Counted from the first letter of the stretch, positions 49,890 to 59,302 are shown. The stretch is DNA of 64,000 nucleotides from Sediminibacterium sp. (GCF_019264485.1 NZ_JAHVAA010000006.1:186001-250000), one strand, 5' to 3'. Numbers and translations are program-made. The notes: a model not told the origin generated them from the letters alone.

Positions 49890-50939
49890 TCACTCCCGCT
49901 TCCTCTCCAACGTAAACCCAATAGTAGTACCAACATCCAGCTTGCTGCGTACATGCATGGTTTGTCCGTGTGCTTCAATAATATGTTTACAGATGGCCAG
50001 TCCGAGTCCTGTTCCGCCTTTATCCCTGCTGCGGCCCCTGTCTGTTCGATAAAAACGTTCAAAAATGCGCGGTAAATGTTCTTCGGCTATACCAATTCCA
50101 TCATCACTGAACTCTATCAACACGTGTTCATCGTCTGTTTTATAAATGCTAGCCACAATCGATCCGTCCTGCTTCCCATATTTTACTGCATTCTCCAGCA
50201 GGTTATTAATTACCTGCCTGATTTTTTCCTGGTCTGCAAAAACTGCAATAGGGTATTCGCATCCTTTTTTAATACTGCATTTGATGTTCTTTGCCGTGGT
50301 TTTTATAGACAGGGTCTCATAAATTTCCCTGATCAGGTCCTGGATGATAAAGTTCTCTTTGTACAGTGGTTGTTCCCCACTTTCCAGTCTCGAAATTTCA
50401 TCCAGGTCTTTTACCAGGTTCACCATACGGTCTACATTGCGGGCCGTATTCTCCAGAAATCTCTTACTTACTTCCGGAGAGTCCATGGCACCACCTAATA
50501 AAGTATCTACATAGCCCTGAATAGCAAATATGGGTGTCTTGAATTCGTGTGCGAGGTTCTGCAAAAATTCTTTCCTGTAAGCTTCATTATTTTTCAGCAG
50601 TTCAATTTCAGCACTGCGCTGTTCGGCCCATTTCTCCACGTCTTCACGCACTTCATCAATACCTTTCTGTGGAAGAATATATTTATAATAAGTCTCTTCT
50701 CTCTTACTCGCTTTGGTCTGATAAATAAATTTATAGATCAGTTTTATCTTTCTATAAATAAACGATTCCAGCACCATCCTTATCAACATATAACTTCCCA
50801 GAAAAACTACCACAAATGCTACCAGTGTAATGATCCAATCGGGACGAATAACCCAGATACCCAAAGAAATGGGTAAAGACAATATCAAAGCTGTAAAAGC
50901 TGATAATTGTTGTGGTGAAAGATTCTTGGTTTTAAACAT
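49890..50939 (-). CDS. Sensor histidine kinase, PhoR-like
   Basis: A 349-residue membrane kinase with two N-terminal membrane helices (FTALILSLPISLGIWVI; IITLVAFVVVFLGSYML) and almost no periplasmic loop, a short linker, HisKA with the H-box LAHEFKTPIFAIQGYVDTLL, and HATPase_c (NLLENAVKYG; DDGIGIAEEHLPRIFERFYR; GGTGLGLAICKHII). PhoR of several bacteria has the same layout and senses the state of phosphate transport rather than external phosphate. The response regulator lies upstream in the same direction, and pit-DUF47 lies next to it, so a Pho-type role is likely but inferred. Confidence 0.93.
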   Translation of the reverse strand: MFKTKNLSPQQLSAFTALILSLPISLGIWVIRPDWIITLVAFVVVFLGSYMLIRMVLESFIYRKIKLIYKFIYQTKASKREETYYKYILPQKGIDEVREDVEKWAEQRSAEIELLKNNEAYRKEFLQNLAHEFKTPIFAIQGYVDTLLGGAMDSPEVSKRFLENTARNVDRMVNLVKDLDEISRLESGEQPLYKENFIIQDLIREIYETLSIKTTAKNIKCSIKKGCEYPIAVFADQEKIRQVINNLLENAVKYGKQDGSIVASIYKTDDEHVLIEFSDDGIGIAEEHLPRIFERFYRTDRGRSRDKGGTGLGLAICKHIIEAHGQTMHVRSKLDVGTTIGFTLERKRE

Positions 50940-51033
50940 TCATAATAAAGATAAGAAGAAGAAGGATCAAGGGGGCAAGATTCAGGAGATAAGAAGACCG
51001 AAAGTCCGTATATAAAGATACCTTGCAGAATTA

Positions 51034-51081
51034 TTTTTCTTGTAGCTTGTAGCTTGTAGCTTGTAGCTCGTAGCTTGTAAC
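51034..51081. repeat. Heptad word repeat 'gtagctt' between regulator and kinase genes
   Basis: Six or so copies of the 7-bp word gtagctt and variants (cttgtagcttgtagcttgta, then gctcgtagcttgtaactc) fill the gap between the response-regulator stop and the kinase start. At 50994-51010 there is also agaccgaaagtccg, the unit seen near DoxX. Confidence 0.85.
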
Positions 51082-51762
51082 TCAAAGCTCAAACTTATAC
51101 CCCACTCCCTTCACCGTGGTGATACAATCAATGCCCAGTTTCTGGCGCACTTTGCGGATATGTACATCGATGGTGCGGTCGCCAACAATTACATCGTTAC
51201 CCCATATTTGCGAGAGTATTTCATTACGAAGAAATACACGACCCGGGCGGGATGCCAGCAGGTAGAGGAGTTCAAATTCTTTTTTGGCAAGGATTACTTC
51301 CGTTTCATCCACATTCACCATAAATTTTACCGGATCGATCTGAATATTCCCCAGCTTAATCGTTTTGCCGGTTTCTTTTCCATTCAGTCTCCTGAAAAGT
51401 GCATTAACACGGCTTACCAGTACTTTTGGACTGATGGGTTTACTCACATAATCGTCAGCACCTGTTTCCAGGCCTTTGATTTGTGAAGCTTCATCGCTGA
51501 GTGCAGTAAGAAAAATGATGAGTGTGTCCTGAAACAATGGTTGTGTACGAAGGATCTGACAAACTTCCACGCCTGTTTTTTTAGGCATCATGATATCAAG
51601 GATGATCAGATCAGGATGTATTTGTTTGGCTCTTTCGATGGCTTCATTTCCGTCTTTAGCCGTGTACACTTCATAACCTTCTTTGGTGAGGTTATAAGTG
51701 ATGATCTCCAATATGTCCTGTTCATCGTCTGCAATCAGAATCTGTTTCGCCTTGCCTTCCAT
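51082..51762 (-). CDS. OmpR/PhoB-family response regulator
   Basis: A 226-residue regulator: receiver domain with IADDEQDILEIITYNLTKEG, phospho-Asp in DLIILDIMMPKKTGVE, Lys in DYVSKPISPKVL; then a winged-helix trans_reg_C domain (KKEFELLYLLASRPGRVFLR; VIVGDRTIDVHIRKVRQKLG; VKGVGYKFEL at the end). It should be phosphorylated by the kinase encoded 142 bp downstream. The PhoB-like layout and the neighbouring pit-DUF47 genes suggest phosphate control. Confidence 0.93.
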   Translation of the reverse strand: MEGKAKQILIADDEQDILEIITYNLTKEGYEVYTAKDGNEAIERAKQIHPDLIILDIMMPKKTGVEVCQILRTQPLFQDTLIIFLTALSDEASQIKGLETGADDYVSKPISPKVLVSRVNALFRRLNGKETGKTIKLGNIQIDPVKFMVNVDETEVILAKKEFELLYLLASRPGRVFLRNEILSQIWGNDVIVGDRTIDVHIRKVRQKLGIDCITTVKGVGYKFEL

Positions 51763-51910
51763 TGTTAACCTTATGTTTACACAAAATTAATTTTAAACAT
51801 TGGCATATCAGGTTTTTGGCACTATTATGTTATTGTTAACTGAATTTCAGGCAAAAATCAGGTCTGATTATTGGGAAAGCAGCGTTTCCCGCTTTTCGTT
51901 CATTTGGCAG

Positions 51911-51918
51911 TATTTTTG
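51911..51918 (+). promoter_or_regulatory. -7 element of the His/Cys-dyad protein gene
   Basis: TATTTTTG fits TAnnTTTG perfectly and lies 9 bp before the ATG at 51928 (15 bp before 51934), so the leader would be very short. Confidence 0.6.
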
Positions 51919-51927
51919 CAAAAGGAT

Positions 51928-54120
51928 ATGAACATGAAGAAATTTTACCTGATAATACTGTTATCGTCTTTCTGTAATATGGCATTGGCACAGCAGGAAA
52001 TGACAATTCCGCCCATTCCAGCCATGCGCGAACTGCACCATGAGTACATACAAACCTCATTACGCTCCATTGCCCGGCTCAATAGTGTTGCCGATGCCGT
52101 TTTTCCTGTAACCAACGACCCCAAACTCAATCTCTCTATCGATAAAACCATACGCATATATGTAAATAATATGCGTGCCATGGTTGAGTCGAGTACCCAA
52201 CTCAACGATAACCAGAAATATCTCTGGCTGAGAGGTATTAATGAGCTGCTCACCGGGTTTCAGTCTGCCTGGCAGGCTGGTCTTATTAAAAACATAATGT
52301 ATCCGGGGCTGGTGAAAGCTTTTTATGAAGCCATGCAACTGGAAATGCGGCAGCAATCTATCCTCCCCATTGTGAAGAATAATGAACTGGAGATAGGCAA
52401 TATGCTCATTCAGAATTTTTGTTTGAAAAACAATATTGGAATAGAAGCCGCCAAAGATGTACTGGTATTAAAAAGCTGTCAGCGAGACCCATCTGCTATT
52501 TTGAAAATATTGACACGTTTTCCTGAAAACAGTTATGCCGACAGTCTTATTATTGTTTCAGCCTTCCGTAATCAGGAAGAATTATACAATTATGCCGCGG
52601 CACCCAATGCATTGGGTAAACGTATACAGACTGTCAATCACCCCCTGGTAAAACTAATCGCCGGTCTGGCACAGTCGAAAACCGGCAGGATGTATTTCCC
52701 TTTCCTTGATGATTTATATCAGGGGAAAATAAGTGTTGAAAAAATTGCCCCTGTTCTGGCAGATGAAAATTCAGACAACTATTATAAACTACTGGTAAAA
52801 ACAAGGGTGGGTTATGCCCAAAGGATGCGTAAAGGCGATACACCGATGGCAGCAAAGACACTGGTAGCAAAGCTTCGAAGCAAAGCTGTTGAATTATACA
52901 TCAATGAAATTAATGCACTTCATGATGAAAACAACCCCGCTATCCGTTTCAAAAAAATAGATTCACTCAATCCACAGGAACTTTATTACCTGGCTGTTTT
53001 AGGAGAGGAAGAAATTTATACATCGAGTTTTGTATCGGGTGTATATCCGCGTATATTCTCCCGTTCAAAACAGTCTGATGCAGATTCTTTATTGCAATTA
53101 CTTGGCTATGATTTTTACCGGAAGTTTATTAAAATGTCGGCAGCATATAATACACTCGACGACTTTCTGAAACGCATGAGTAAGCCGTCAGCAGAAAAAC
53201 TCATGCGCAATTTTGTAAACGGACTTGAAAAAACAGGTTCTCTCGAAGATGCAGTGGATGTGGCCGATTCGTATGCCAGTATTTACAATAAACCTATTCG
53301 CAATCTTATTCTCAAACAGGTTCAGCAAAACCTGAAAAACAGTCGTACACAAAAAGACAAAAGAGGAGAAGTAATTTATAACCTGCTCAATACTATTTTC
53401 CTATCTGCCGATTCGGCGGGTAAAACCAACTTATCGGCTTCACTTGGCATCAATACCGTGTATAATATGCCATTGAAAGAATTACAGAATGAAGCAGGCC
53501 GTATCATTATTCAGCAATATGCTTATGGTGATAAGGATGCCGAAAGCTATTTTGGAGCTTTTCTTGCACGGTTTTCCAACAGTAACTGGCGTATAGTGAG
53601 AAAGCCCTATTGGGTAGAAATCAGTTCCGTTCGCGGCACTCCGGTAACCATCTATGCCAACCTGCCGCTTGATGAAACAAAAGACCTTGATGCGATGGCG
53701 CAAGACAGCCTGAATTATTATCTTGAGACCAATGGCCTGGCACCTACCATGGTTATACATCGCGGACATAGTTATTACCTTCAACAAACCATCGATCAAC
53801 TGGTACCATCTGCGAAAGTGGTATTGCTCGGTAGTTGTGGTGGCTACCAAAAACTGAACCTTGTACTTGATATTTGTCCGACTGCACATATCATTTCCTC
53901 CAAACAGGTAGCTGCCGGTGTACTGAACCAGGCACTTATTGATGCCATTACAGAGCAAATCAGGCTGAATAAAGACCTGGTTTGGGAAGAAATCTGGCAG
54001 AAACTACAATCAAGGGTAACCGGTGGTTACAAAGAGAAGTTTGAAGATTATATTCCTCCCCATAAAAACCTGGGCGCCATTTTCATCATGGCATATAATA
54101 AAGCCATGGAAACGCTCTAA
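51928..54120 (+). CDS. Large secreted protein with possible clan-CD-like His/Cys site
   Basis: A 730-residue protein with a signal peptide (MKKFYLIILLSSFCNMALAQ after Met-Asn). Residues about 25-600 are mostly helical and unrecognised (start TIPPIPAMRELHHEYIQTSL). Near the C-terminus two short hydrophobic strands end in candidate catalytic residues: TMVIHRGHSYYL (His614) and AKVVLLGSCGGYQ (Cys637), the strand-His-Gly/strand-Cys pattern of caspase-like (clan CD) peptidases and CHAT domains. The His-Cys spacing of 23 is shorter than usual for those families, so the assignment is tentative. A signal peptide suggests a periplasmic or surface location. It converges on the MBL-fold gene with 2 bp between stops. 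Confidence 0.8.
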   Translation: MNMKKFYLIILLSSFCNMALAQQEMTIPPIPAMRELHHEYIQTSLRSIARLNSVADAVFPVTNDPKLNLSIDKTIRIYVNNMRAMVESSTQLNDNQKYLWLRGINELLTGFQSAWQAGLIKNIMYPGLVKAFYEAMQLEMRQQSILPIVKNNELEIGNMLIQNFCLKNNIGIEAAKDVLVLKSCQRDPSAILKILTRFPENSYADSLIIVSAFRNQEELYNYAAAPNALGKRIQTVNHPLVKLIAGLAQSKTGRMYFPFLDDLYQGKISVEKIAPVLADENSDNYYKLLVKTRVGYAQRMRKGDTPMAAKTLVAKLRSKAVELYINEINALHDENNPAIRFKKIDSLNPQELYYLAVLGEEEIYTSSFVSGVYPRIFSRSKQSDADSLLQLLGYDFYRKFIKMSAAYNTLDDFLKRMSKPSAEKLMRNFVNGLEKTGSLEDAVDVADSYASIYNKPIRNLILKQVQQNLKNSRTQKDKRGEVIYNLLNTIFLSADSAGKTNLSASLGINTVYNMPLKELQNEAGRIIIQQYAYGDKDAESYFGAFLARFSNSNWRIVRKPYWVEISSVRGTPVTIYANLPLDETKDLDAMAQDSLNYYLETNGLAPTMVIHRGHSYYLQQTIDQLVPSAKVVLLGSCGGYQKLNLVLDICPTAHIISSKQVAAGVLNQALIDAITEQIRLNKDLVWEEIWQKLQSRVTGGYKEKFEDYIPPHKNLGAIFIMAYNKAMETL

Positions 54121-54122
54121 GT

Positions 54123-54758
54123 TCAGAGAAAAGGATTGTGCTTTTTTTCATGACCAATTGTGGTGGTAATACCGTGGCCAGCATATACCAGAACATCATC
54201 GGGCAATACAAAGAGTTTTTCACGAATGCTGTTCAGCAATGTGTCATGGTCACCACCCGGTAAATCGGTACGGCCTATACTTTCATGAAATAATACATCT
54301 CCGCCGATCAAAAAACCTTGTTCTTCACAATAAAAACAGATGCTGCCCGGCGAATGACCGGGTGCCAGTATTACTTTCAGGGCATCATTACCAAGTTTCA
54401 CCGTATCTCCTTCAGCAAGAAAATGTAATGGACCTTTATAATTCTCAAAGGGCAAACCCCAGCGTTCACCTGAAAAAGGAGCTCTTTCCAGCAAGGGTTG
54501 CTCAAGGGTATGAAGATATAATTCAAGACCAAACTCATCATGAACCCATTTGTTACCAAATACATGATCGAGATGACAATGTGTATTGAGCAACTGAAGG
54601 GGTTGAAGCTTCGTATCTTTTATAAAGTTTTTTAACGTTTCCTGTTCAGCGGAAAAGTAACATCCGGGATCAATTATAATAGCTTTGCCTTGTTCATTGT
54701 ATAACACATAGGTGTTTTCCTGAACAGGGCTGAATGTAAAGGCCTTTACCTGGAGCAT
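54123..54758 (-). CDS. MBL-fold metallo-hydrolase (glyoxalase II-like)
   Basis: A 211-residue cytoplasmic metallo-beta-lactamase-fold enzyme. The metal motif is NTHCHLDHVFGNKWVHDEFG (HxHxDH), with the further His in LAPGHSPGSICFYCE, the Asp in FLIGGDVLFHESIGRTDLPG, and the last His in VYAGHGITTTIGHEKKHNPF. This is the small GloB-like type (no C-terminal helical domain) that hydrolyses thioesters or related compounds; the natural substrate is unknown. It starts 61 bp from the divergent TolB/BamA-like gene. Confidence 0.92.
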   Translation of the reverse strand: MLQVKAFTFSPVQENTYVLYNEQGKAIIIDPGCYFSAEQETLKNFIKDTKLQPLQLLNTHCHLDHVFGNKWVHDEFGLELYLHTLEQPLLERAPFSGERWGLPFENYKGPLHFLAEGDTVKLGNDALKVILAPGHSPGSICFYCEEQGFLIGGDVLFHESIGRTDLPGGDHDTLLNSIREKLFVLPDDVLVYAGHGITTTIGHEKKHNPFL

Positions 54759-54819
54759 ATGGTTTTTTGTGAAGGTTTTACAGGGTAAATGACTAATTTT
54801 AAAACACTAAAGTTCGGAT

Positions 54820-57800
54820 ATGCAATTGAATCGCATCAAGAAAGGATTGGTTTTGGCCAGTTTTTTATTTCCCATCCTTTCCATGGCCCAGGTAAATACA
54901 GTAGAATTTGGCAAGAACAGGGTTCAACACAAAAAGCTGGTATGGAAATTCTACCAGTCGCCCAATTTTAACGCCTATACCTCGCAGGGGGGTGTAGAGC
55001 TGGGGAAATTTGCCGCACAGGTGGCGGAAGAAGAACTGCGCTCACTCGAAAATTTTATAGAATACTCATTACAGCGCCGTGCCAATATTGTGGTGTATAA
55101 CAACTATAATGATTATAAAAGCAGCAATATTGGTTTGGGTATCGACTGGCAAAATTCAGGTGGTGTAACCAAATTAGTGAACAATAAGATTGTTGTGTAT
55201 TTCGATGGTAACCATGCCAACCTGAAACGCCAGATCAGGGAAGGAATAGCCAAAGTATTAACCGATAACCTTTTATTTGGTGACGATATAGGCGAATTTG
55301 CCAGTAACCAGGCACTACTCGATCTACCCAAATGGCTGGTAGACGGTTATGTATCTTATGCCGCTGAGCCATGGAGTACGGTTAAAGACGATGACCTGAA
55401 AAGTGCCATACTAAGTGGCTCTTACCGTTCCTTCTACCAGTTTGCTTTTGAAAAACCGGTGCTGGCGGGTCACTCATTCTGGTATTATATCGGTGAAAAA
55501 TACCGTAAGGAAAATATTACCTACCTCCTTTATCTCGCACGCATTTACAAAAACCTGAATCAGGCCTGTATGCGTGTTTGTAAAAAGAAATTTAAAGAGG
55601 TGCTGGCTGAGTTTATGCAGTACCAGCAGGACCGCTATTCCAAAGATATACGCCAGCGCAGAAATGCACCAAGGGGTCAGTTAAACGTATCTGAAGAAGT
55701 ACGTAAAAAAGATTTTTTCCGCTTTCAGGCCAACCCTAATCCAAGGAGTACCACCTATGCAGTTGTTGAATTTAACAGAGGTATTTATTGTGTGAAACTG
55801 ATGGAGAATTTTTACGACGGGAAGATACTCCTCAAGAGTGGTGTACGTACCAACACAGATGACGTAAACCCTAATTATCCCATACTGGCATGGGACGGGA
55901 AAGGCACCCGTTTATTGGTGGCGTATTGGGAAAACGGAAAGGTTAAAATGTTTGTGTACGATCTTATAGCCAGACTCAAACGGTATAAGCAGGAAATTGA
56001 AGGTGTTGATCAGTTACTTGATGCCAGCTTTATGCTCGACGCAAATTCGCTCATCTTCAGTGCTGTAAAAAATGGGCATACCGATATCTTCACTTATAAG
56101 ATAGAACAGAATAAACTGGAGCAGATTACAGATGATGTATATGATGACCTGAACCCCACTTTTGTTTCTTTCCCTAATCGTTCCGGTATTATTTTCAGTT
56201 CAAACAGACCATCCCCAACTGCTATTAATGCTGATACGGTTTTACCCAGCAGGCATCGTTATAATGTATTCATGGTAGATATCCTGAATACCAGCAAGCA
56301 AAAACAGATTACACAGCTTACCAATCTTAAATTTGGAAACGCATCTTATCCGATGCAATACAATACCAATCACTTTACTTTTGTAGCAGATGAAAATGGT
56401 ATTGGTAACCGATGGGCCGGCTTTTTTGCAACGCAGCGTAACGGGCTTGATACACTTTATTATATTGGCGATGAATTATTGCGTAATCCCTCGCCCAAAG
56501 AATTTGATTCTACCCTGCGCGCCTGGCAGAAAGATGAACCGGATAGTGTAAGCTATTTCCAGGTATATAAAGATTCTACGTATACTTTCCCGATTACCAA
56601 CTACCAGAGTTCCCTGCTTGAAACAAGAATTGCAGGCGATAATGGTCAGGTAAGTGAGGTAAGAAGAGAAGGCGATTTCAAGTTCCTCTACAAACTCCGC
56701 GTTGATGAACAGGCGCTGAACAAAAGAAATGTAAATAGCCGTCCTACCGAATACATGAAGAAGGTAATGGATGAAAAGAAAGCAGCAGATGGAAAAGCAA
56801 TCATCTATAATAATGGCATTGCCACAAAAGATACGGTTGCAAAAGCTGCGAAAGATTTCTTCCAGAATGAATTTGCTAATGAAAAAGCAGATACCTCAAG
56901 ACAGATAGTCGACGAAGAAGTAATACCAAAAGCTACTACCCTTGAACGTTCGAGGTTATTTGACTACCGATTGAAATTCAGCAGCGATTATATTCTCAGT
57001 GGATTTACGAACAATGTGCTTGTCAACAGGTACCAGCCTTATGCTGGTGGTGCGGGACCTATTCAGCTTAATAATGGTAACGACTTCAATTTTACTTTCC
57101 GTGTAGGAGTAAGTGATTTATTTGAGGACCAGAAATTTGTTGGTGGTTTTCGCTTTGGCACCAACCTGAGCGACAAAGATGTATTCTTCTCTTACCAGAA
57201 TTTACGTAAACGTTTCGACTGGGGACTTACCTATTACAGAAGTAATGTGAGCAACTTTTATAATATTCCTTATAACAGTATGCTCATTACCAACCTGTAC
57301 CAGGGTAATATAACCTATGCATTTAATGAAGTAAAAAGTTTAAGAGCTACTGTTGGTTTAAGATCAGATCGCGGTGTTCTTCGCTCTTTTGATAATGGCA
57401 GCGGGTTACCCGATCCGAATGCATTGGCATTCCCTGATACCATCAGTCGTTTTATTGTATCGCGTATTGAATACGTACACGATAATACCATTAACCCAAC
57501 TCAGAATATCTGGAACGGACTTCGTTACAAAGTATATTTCGATGTAAACATGCCTACGTTTAAAACTTCTTTGAATAATGGCAAGGGAACATTCAACCTG
57601 GGTTTTGATGCCCGTTATTATTATAAACTATACCGCAACTTTATATGGGCAGGTCGTGCAGCGGCTGATTTCTCATGGGGCGGACAAAAACTCATTTATT
57701 ACCTCGGTGGTGTTGATGGATGGATTGGTCCGAAATTCAACAGTCAGAATACACCCGCACCCGATCAGTCTTATGCATTCCAATCGCTTGCGGTGAATAT

Positions 57801-58191
57801 GCGTGGTTACAGACAGAATATTGCAAACGGGAATAATGCTTTTGTCATCAACAGTGAATTCAGGTTCCCACTGTTTGCCACACTGATCAACAAACCAATT
57901 AACAACGCATTCCTGCGCAATTTTCAACTGGTGCAATTCATTGATTTAGGCACAGCATGGAATGGAAAATACAATGGCATCAAGCGCCCGGGTGAGGTAA
58001 TAGCCGACCCATCATCTCCTGTTGTGGTTCGTATTGATGCCGGTGGTCTCGGACCATTTGCCGGCGGCTATGGTTTCGGTGCAAGAAGTACTTTACTGGG
58101 TTACTTTATGAAGTTTGATGCCGGCTGGCCCATGAAAGGCATCTTCAAGGGAGCTCCGGTGTATTATTTTGCGATTGGATTTGATTTCTAA
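54820..58191 (+). CDS. Pseudo-peptidase/TolB-propeller/BamA-like barrel fusion protein
   Basis: A 1123-residue protein with a signal peptide (IKKGLVLASFLFPILSMAQ). Residues about 40-270 resemble gluzincin (MA clan) peptidase domains, but where the HExxH helix is expected it reads RQIREGIAKVLTDN, and the downstream segment is LPKWLVDGYVSYAAEPW with Asp instead of Glu, so the zinc site is lost. Residues about 300-560 look like WD40/TolB-type propeller blades (IFSAVKNGHTDIFTY; GIIFSSNRPSPTA). From about 715 a BamA-like barrel follows (SDYILSGFTNNVLVNRYQPY), with late strands GYGFGARSTLLGYFMKFDAG, ending in PVYYFAIGFDF. It is likely an outer-membrane protein; role unknown. This architecture is conserved in Bacteroidota as far as I recall. 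Confidence 0.8.
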   Translation: MQLNRIKKGLVLASFLFPILSMAQVNTVEFGKNRVQHKKLVWKFYQSPNFNAYTSQGGVELGKFAAQVAEEELRSLENFIEYSLQRRANIVVYNNYNDYKSSNIGLGIDWQNSGGVTKLVNNKIVVYFDGNHANLKRQIREGIAKVLTDNLLFGDDIGEFASNQALLDLPKWLVDGYVSYAAEPWSTVKDDDLKSAILSGSYRSFYQFAFEKPVLAGHSFWYYIGEKYRKENITYLLYLARIYKNLNQACMRVCKKKFKEVLAEFMQYQQDRYSKDIRQRRNAPRGQLNVSEEVRKKDFFRFQANPNPRSTTYAVVEFNRGIYCVKLMENFYDGKILLKSGVRTNTDDVNPNYPILAWDGKGTRLLVAYWENGKVKMFVYDLIARLKRYKQEIEGVDQLLDASFMLDANSLIFSAVKNGHTDIFTYKIEQNKLEQITDDVYDDLNPTFVSFPNRSGIIFSSNRPSPTAINADTVLPSRHRYNVFMVDILNTSKQKQITQLTNLKFGNASYPMQYNTNHFTFVADENGIGNRWAGFFATQRNGLDTLYYIGDELLRNPSPKEFDSTLRAWQKDEPDSVSYFQVYKDSTYTFPITNYQSSLLETRIAGDNGQVSEVRREGDFKFLYKLRVDEQALNKRNVNSRPTEYMKKVMDEKKAADGKAIIYNNGIATKDTVAKAAKDFFQNEFANEKADTSRQIVDEEVIPKATTLERSRLFDYRLKFSSDYILSGFTNNVLVNRYQPYAGGAGPIQLNNGNDFNFTFRVGVSDLFEDQKFVGGFRFGTNLSDKDVFFSYQNLRKRFDWGLTYYRSNVSNFYNIPYNSMLITNLYQGNITYAFNEVKSLRATVGLRSDRGVLRSFDNGSGLPDPNALAFPDTISRFIVSRIEYVHDNTINPTQNIWNGLRYKVYFDVNMPTFKTSLNNGKGTFNLGFDARYYYKLYRNFIWAGRAAADFSWGGQKLIYYLGGVDGWIGPKFNSQNTPAPDQSYAFQSLAVNMRGYRQNIANGNNAFVINSEFRFPLFATLINKPINNAFLRNFQLVQFIDLGTAWNGKYNGIKRPGEVIADPSSPVVVRIDAGGLGPFAGGYGFGARSTLLGYFMKFDAGWPMKGIFKGAPVYYFAIGFDF

Positions 58192-58193
58192 TC

Positions 58194-58267
58194 TTTGATT
58201 TTTTGATCTTTGATTTTTTGATTTAGAACTATACTTAAATCAAAAAATCAAAGATCAAAAAATCAAA
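58194..58267. terminator. Perfect 32-bp A/T-rich hairpin, overlapping the nth stop
   Basis: Arms 58194-58225 and 58236-58267 pair perfectly over 32 bp, built of repeated 'tttgattttttgat' words. It separates the convergent BamA-like and nth genes and includes the last codons of nth. It is the longest perfect stem in the window. Confidence 0.9.
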
Positions 58268-58916
58268 CTTTTCTTCTCCCCTCTTTAGCATAATACCTGC
58301 ACAATTCCGTAAGGCCACAGGATTCGCATTTAGGATTTCGCGCAAGACAGGTATATCTGCCGTGTAATATGAGCCAGTGATGTGCTTTATGCACCAGCCC
58401 TTCCGGAATATATTTAATCAATTCTTTTTCAACAGCCAGGGGGGTACTTGCTTTTTCAGTTACAAGCCCTAATCTTTTACTTACACGAAACACGTGAGTA
58501 TCAACGGCCATATTGGGTTGTTGATCTATTACACTGGTAATTACGTTTGCTGTTTTTCTTCCTACACCTGGCAACTTTACCAATTGCTCAACCGTCATCG
58601 GCACTTCACCATTAAATTGTTCCCGCAACATGTTGGCCATACCAATCAGGTGCTTGGTTTTGTTATTGGGGTAAGAAATGCTTTTGATATAAGGAAAGAG
58701 TTCCTCAAAGCTTGCTTTCGATAATTCAGCCGCAGTAGGGTATTTAGCAAAGATGGCAGGTGTTGTCATATTCACCCTTTTATCTGTGCATTGTGCAGAG
58801 AGAATAACAGCTACCAATAACTGAAAAGGGTTATCATAAATCAATTCCGTCTCGGCAACCGGAATCTGTTCATTGAAATAATTAATAACAGACGAATATC
58901 TTTCTTTTTTGGTCAT
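58263..58916 (-). CDS. nth: Endonuclease III
   Basis: Base-excision-repair DNA glycosylase/AP lyase for oxidised pyrimidines. From ATG 58916 there are 217 residues, normal for Nth; an in-frame ATG at 58994 adds sequence that contains the promoter and is rejected. Features: LLVAVILSAQCTDKRVNMTT, the helix-hairpin-helix LVKLPGVGRKTANVI with the catalytic Lys, MAVDTHVFRVSKRLGLV with the catalytic Asp, and the 4Fe-4S loop CLARNPKCESCGLTELC (C-x6-C-x2-C-x5-C). It ends inside the perfect 32-bp hairpin shared with the convergent gene. Confidence 0.97.
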   Translation of the reverse strand: MTKKERYSSVINYFNEQIPVAETELIYDNPFQLLVAVILSAQCTDKRVNMTTPAIFAKYPTAAELSKASFEELFPYIKSISYPNNKTKHLIGMANMLREQFNGEVPMTVEQLVKLPGVGRKTANVITSVIDQQPNMAVDTHVFRVSKRLGLVTEKASTPLAVEKELIKYIPEGLVHKAHHWLILHGRYTCLARNPKCESCGLTELCRYYAKEGRRKV

Positions 58917-58931
58917 GCGTTTGAATAAACT

Positions 58932-58939
58932 CAAAAGTA
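58932..58939 (-). promoter_or_regulatory. -7 element of nth
   Basis: On the minus strand this reads TACTTTTG, a TAnnTTTG match, 15 bp before the nth ATG at 58916. Confidence 0.6.
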
Positions 58940-58975
58940 AAGATATCATCGCGCGAATCGCCCAGTTTTGCAAAT

Positions 58976-59034
58976 ATATAAGCCACAGATTCACAGATTA
59001 TTGGTTTTCCCAGCTGTGAATCTGTGGCTTATAT
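58976..59034. repeat. Perfect 21-bp hairpin, 'gccacagattcacag' copy 2
   Basis: Arms 58976-58996 and 59014-59034 pair perfectly over 21 bp with a 17-nt centre. The stem shares the core ataagccacagattcacag with copy 1 (14707-14761). It lies 35 bp beyond the stop of the small gene at 59069 (minus strand). Confidence 0.88.
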
Positions 59035-59068
59035 CCTTTAATACCTGGTGGTAGTATCCAATAAAATG

Positions 59069-59302
59069 CTACTTCTTGCGAACCGCTTCCCGGGCATGTT
59101 GCATGATGGTTTTAACCGACAAAGGTGATGGCGATTTTAGTTTAAGCCCGTCTAACTGACGGATACTTCGTTTAAGAATACTGAGTTTTTCTGTTAATTC
59201 AATATCTCCCTCTTCCAGCGCTTCCTCGACTGCTTGTTGTATGCCGGGCGAACACTCTTTGTACAGGTACAATATCAAATCCTCTTCTTTGAATTTTTTC
59301 AT
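59069..59302 (-). CDS. Small protein, 77 residues, possible anti-sigma N-domain relative
   Basis: A short hydrophilic protein (start MKKFKEEDLILYLYKECSPG, then IQQAVEEALEEGDIELTEKL and a basic end MQHAREAVRKK). The LILYLYKECSPGIQQAVEEA segment resembles the start of anti-sigma-factor N-terminal domains (EDLIRYLYGEL... pattern), but no zinc-binding HxxxC pair is visible and there is no membrane helix, so the family is not certain. Function unknown. A hairpin follows the stop. Confidence 0.6.
   Translation of the reverse strand: MKKFKEEDLILYLYKECSPGIQQAVEEALEEGDIELTEKLSILKRSIRQLDGLKLKSPSPLSVKTIMQHAREAVRKK

Noticed and set aside
58917..58994. Longer N-terminus for nth
   Set aside because: The region contains a TAnnTTTG promoter element; the standard Nth N-terminus begins at 58916.
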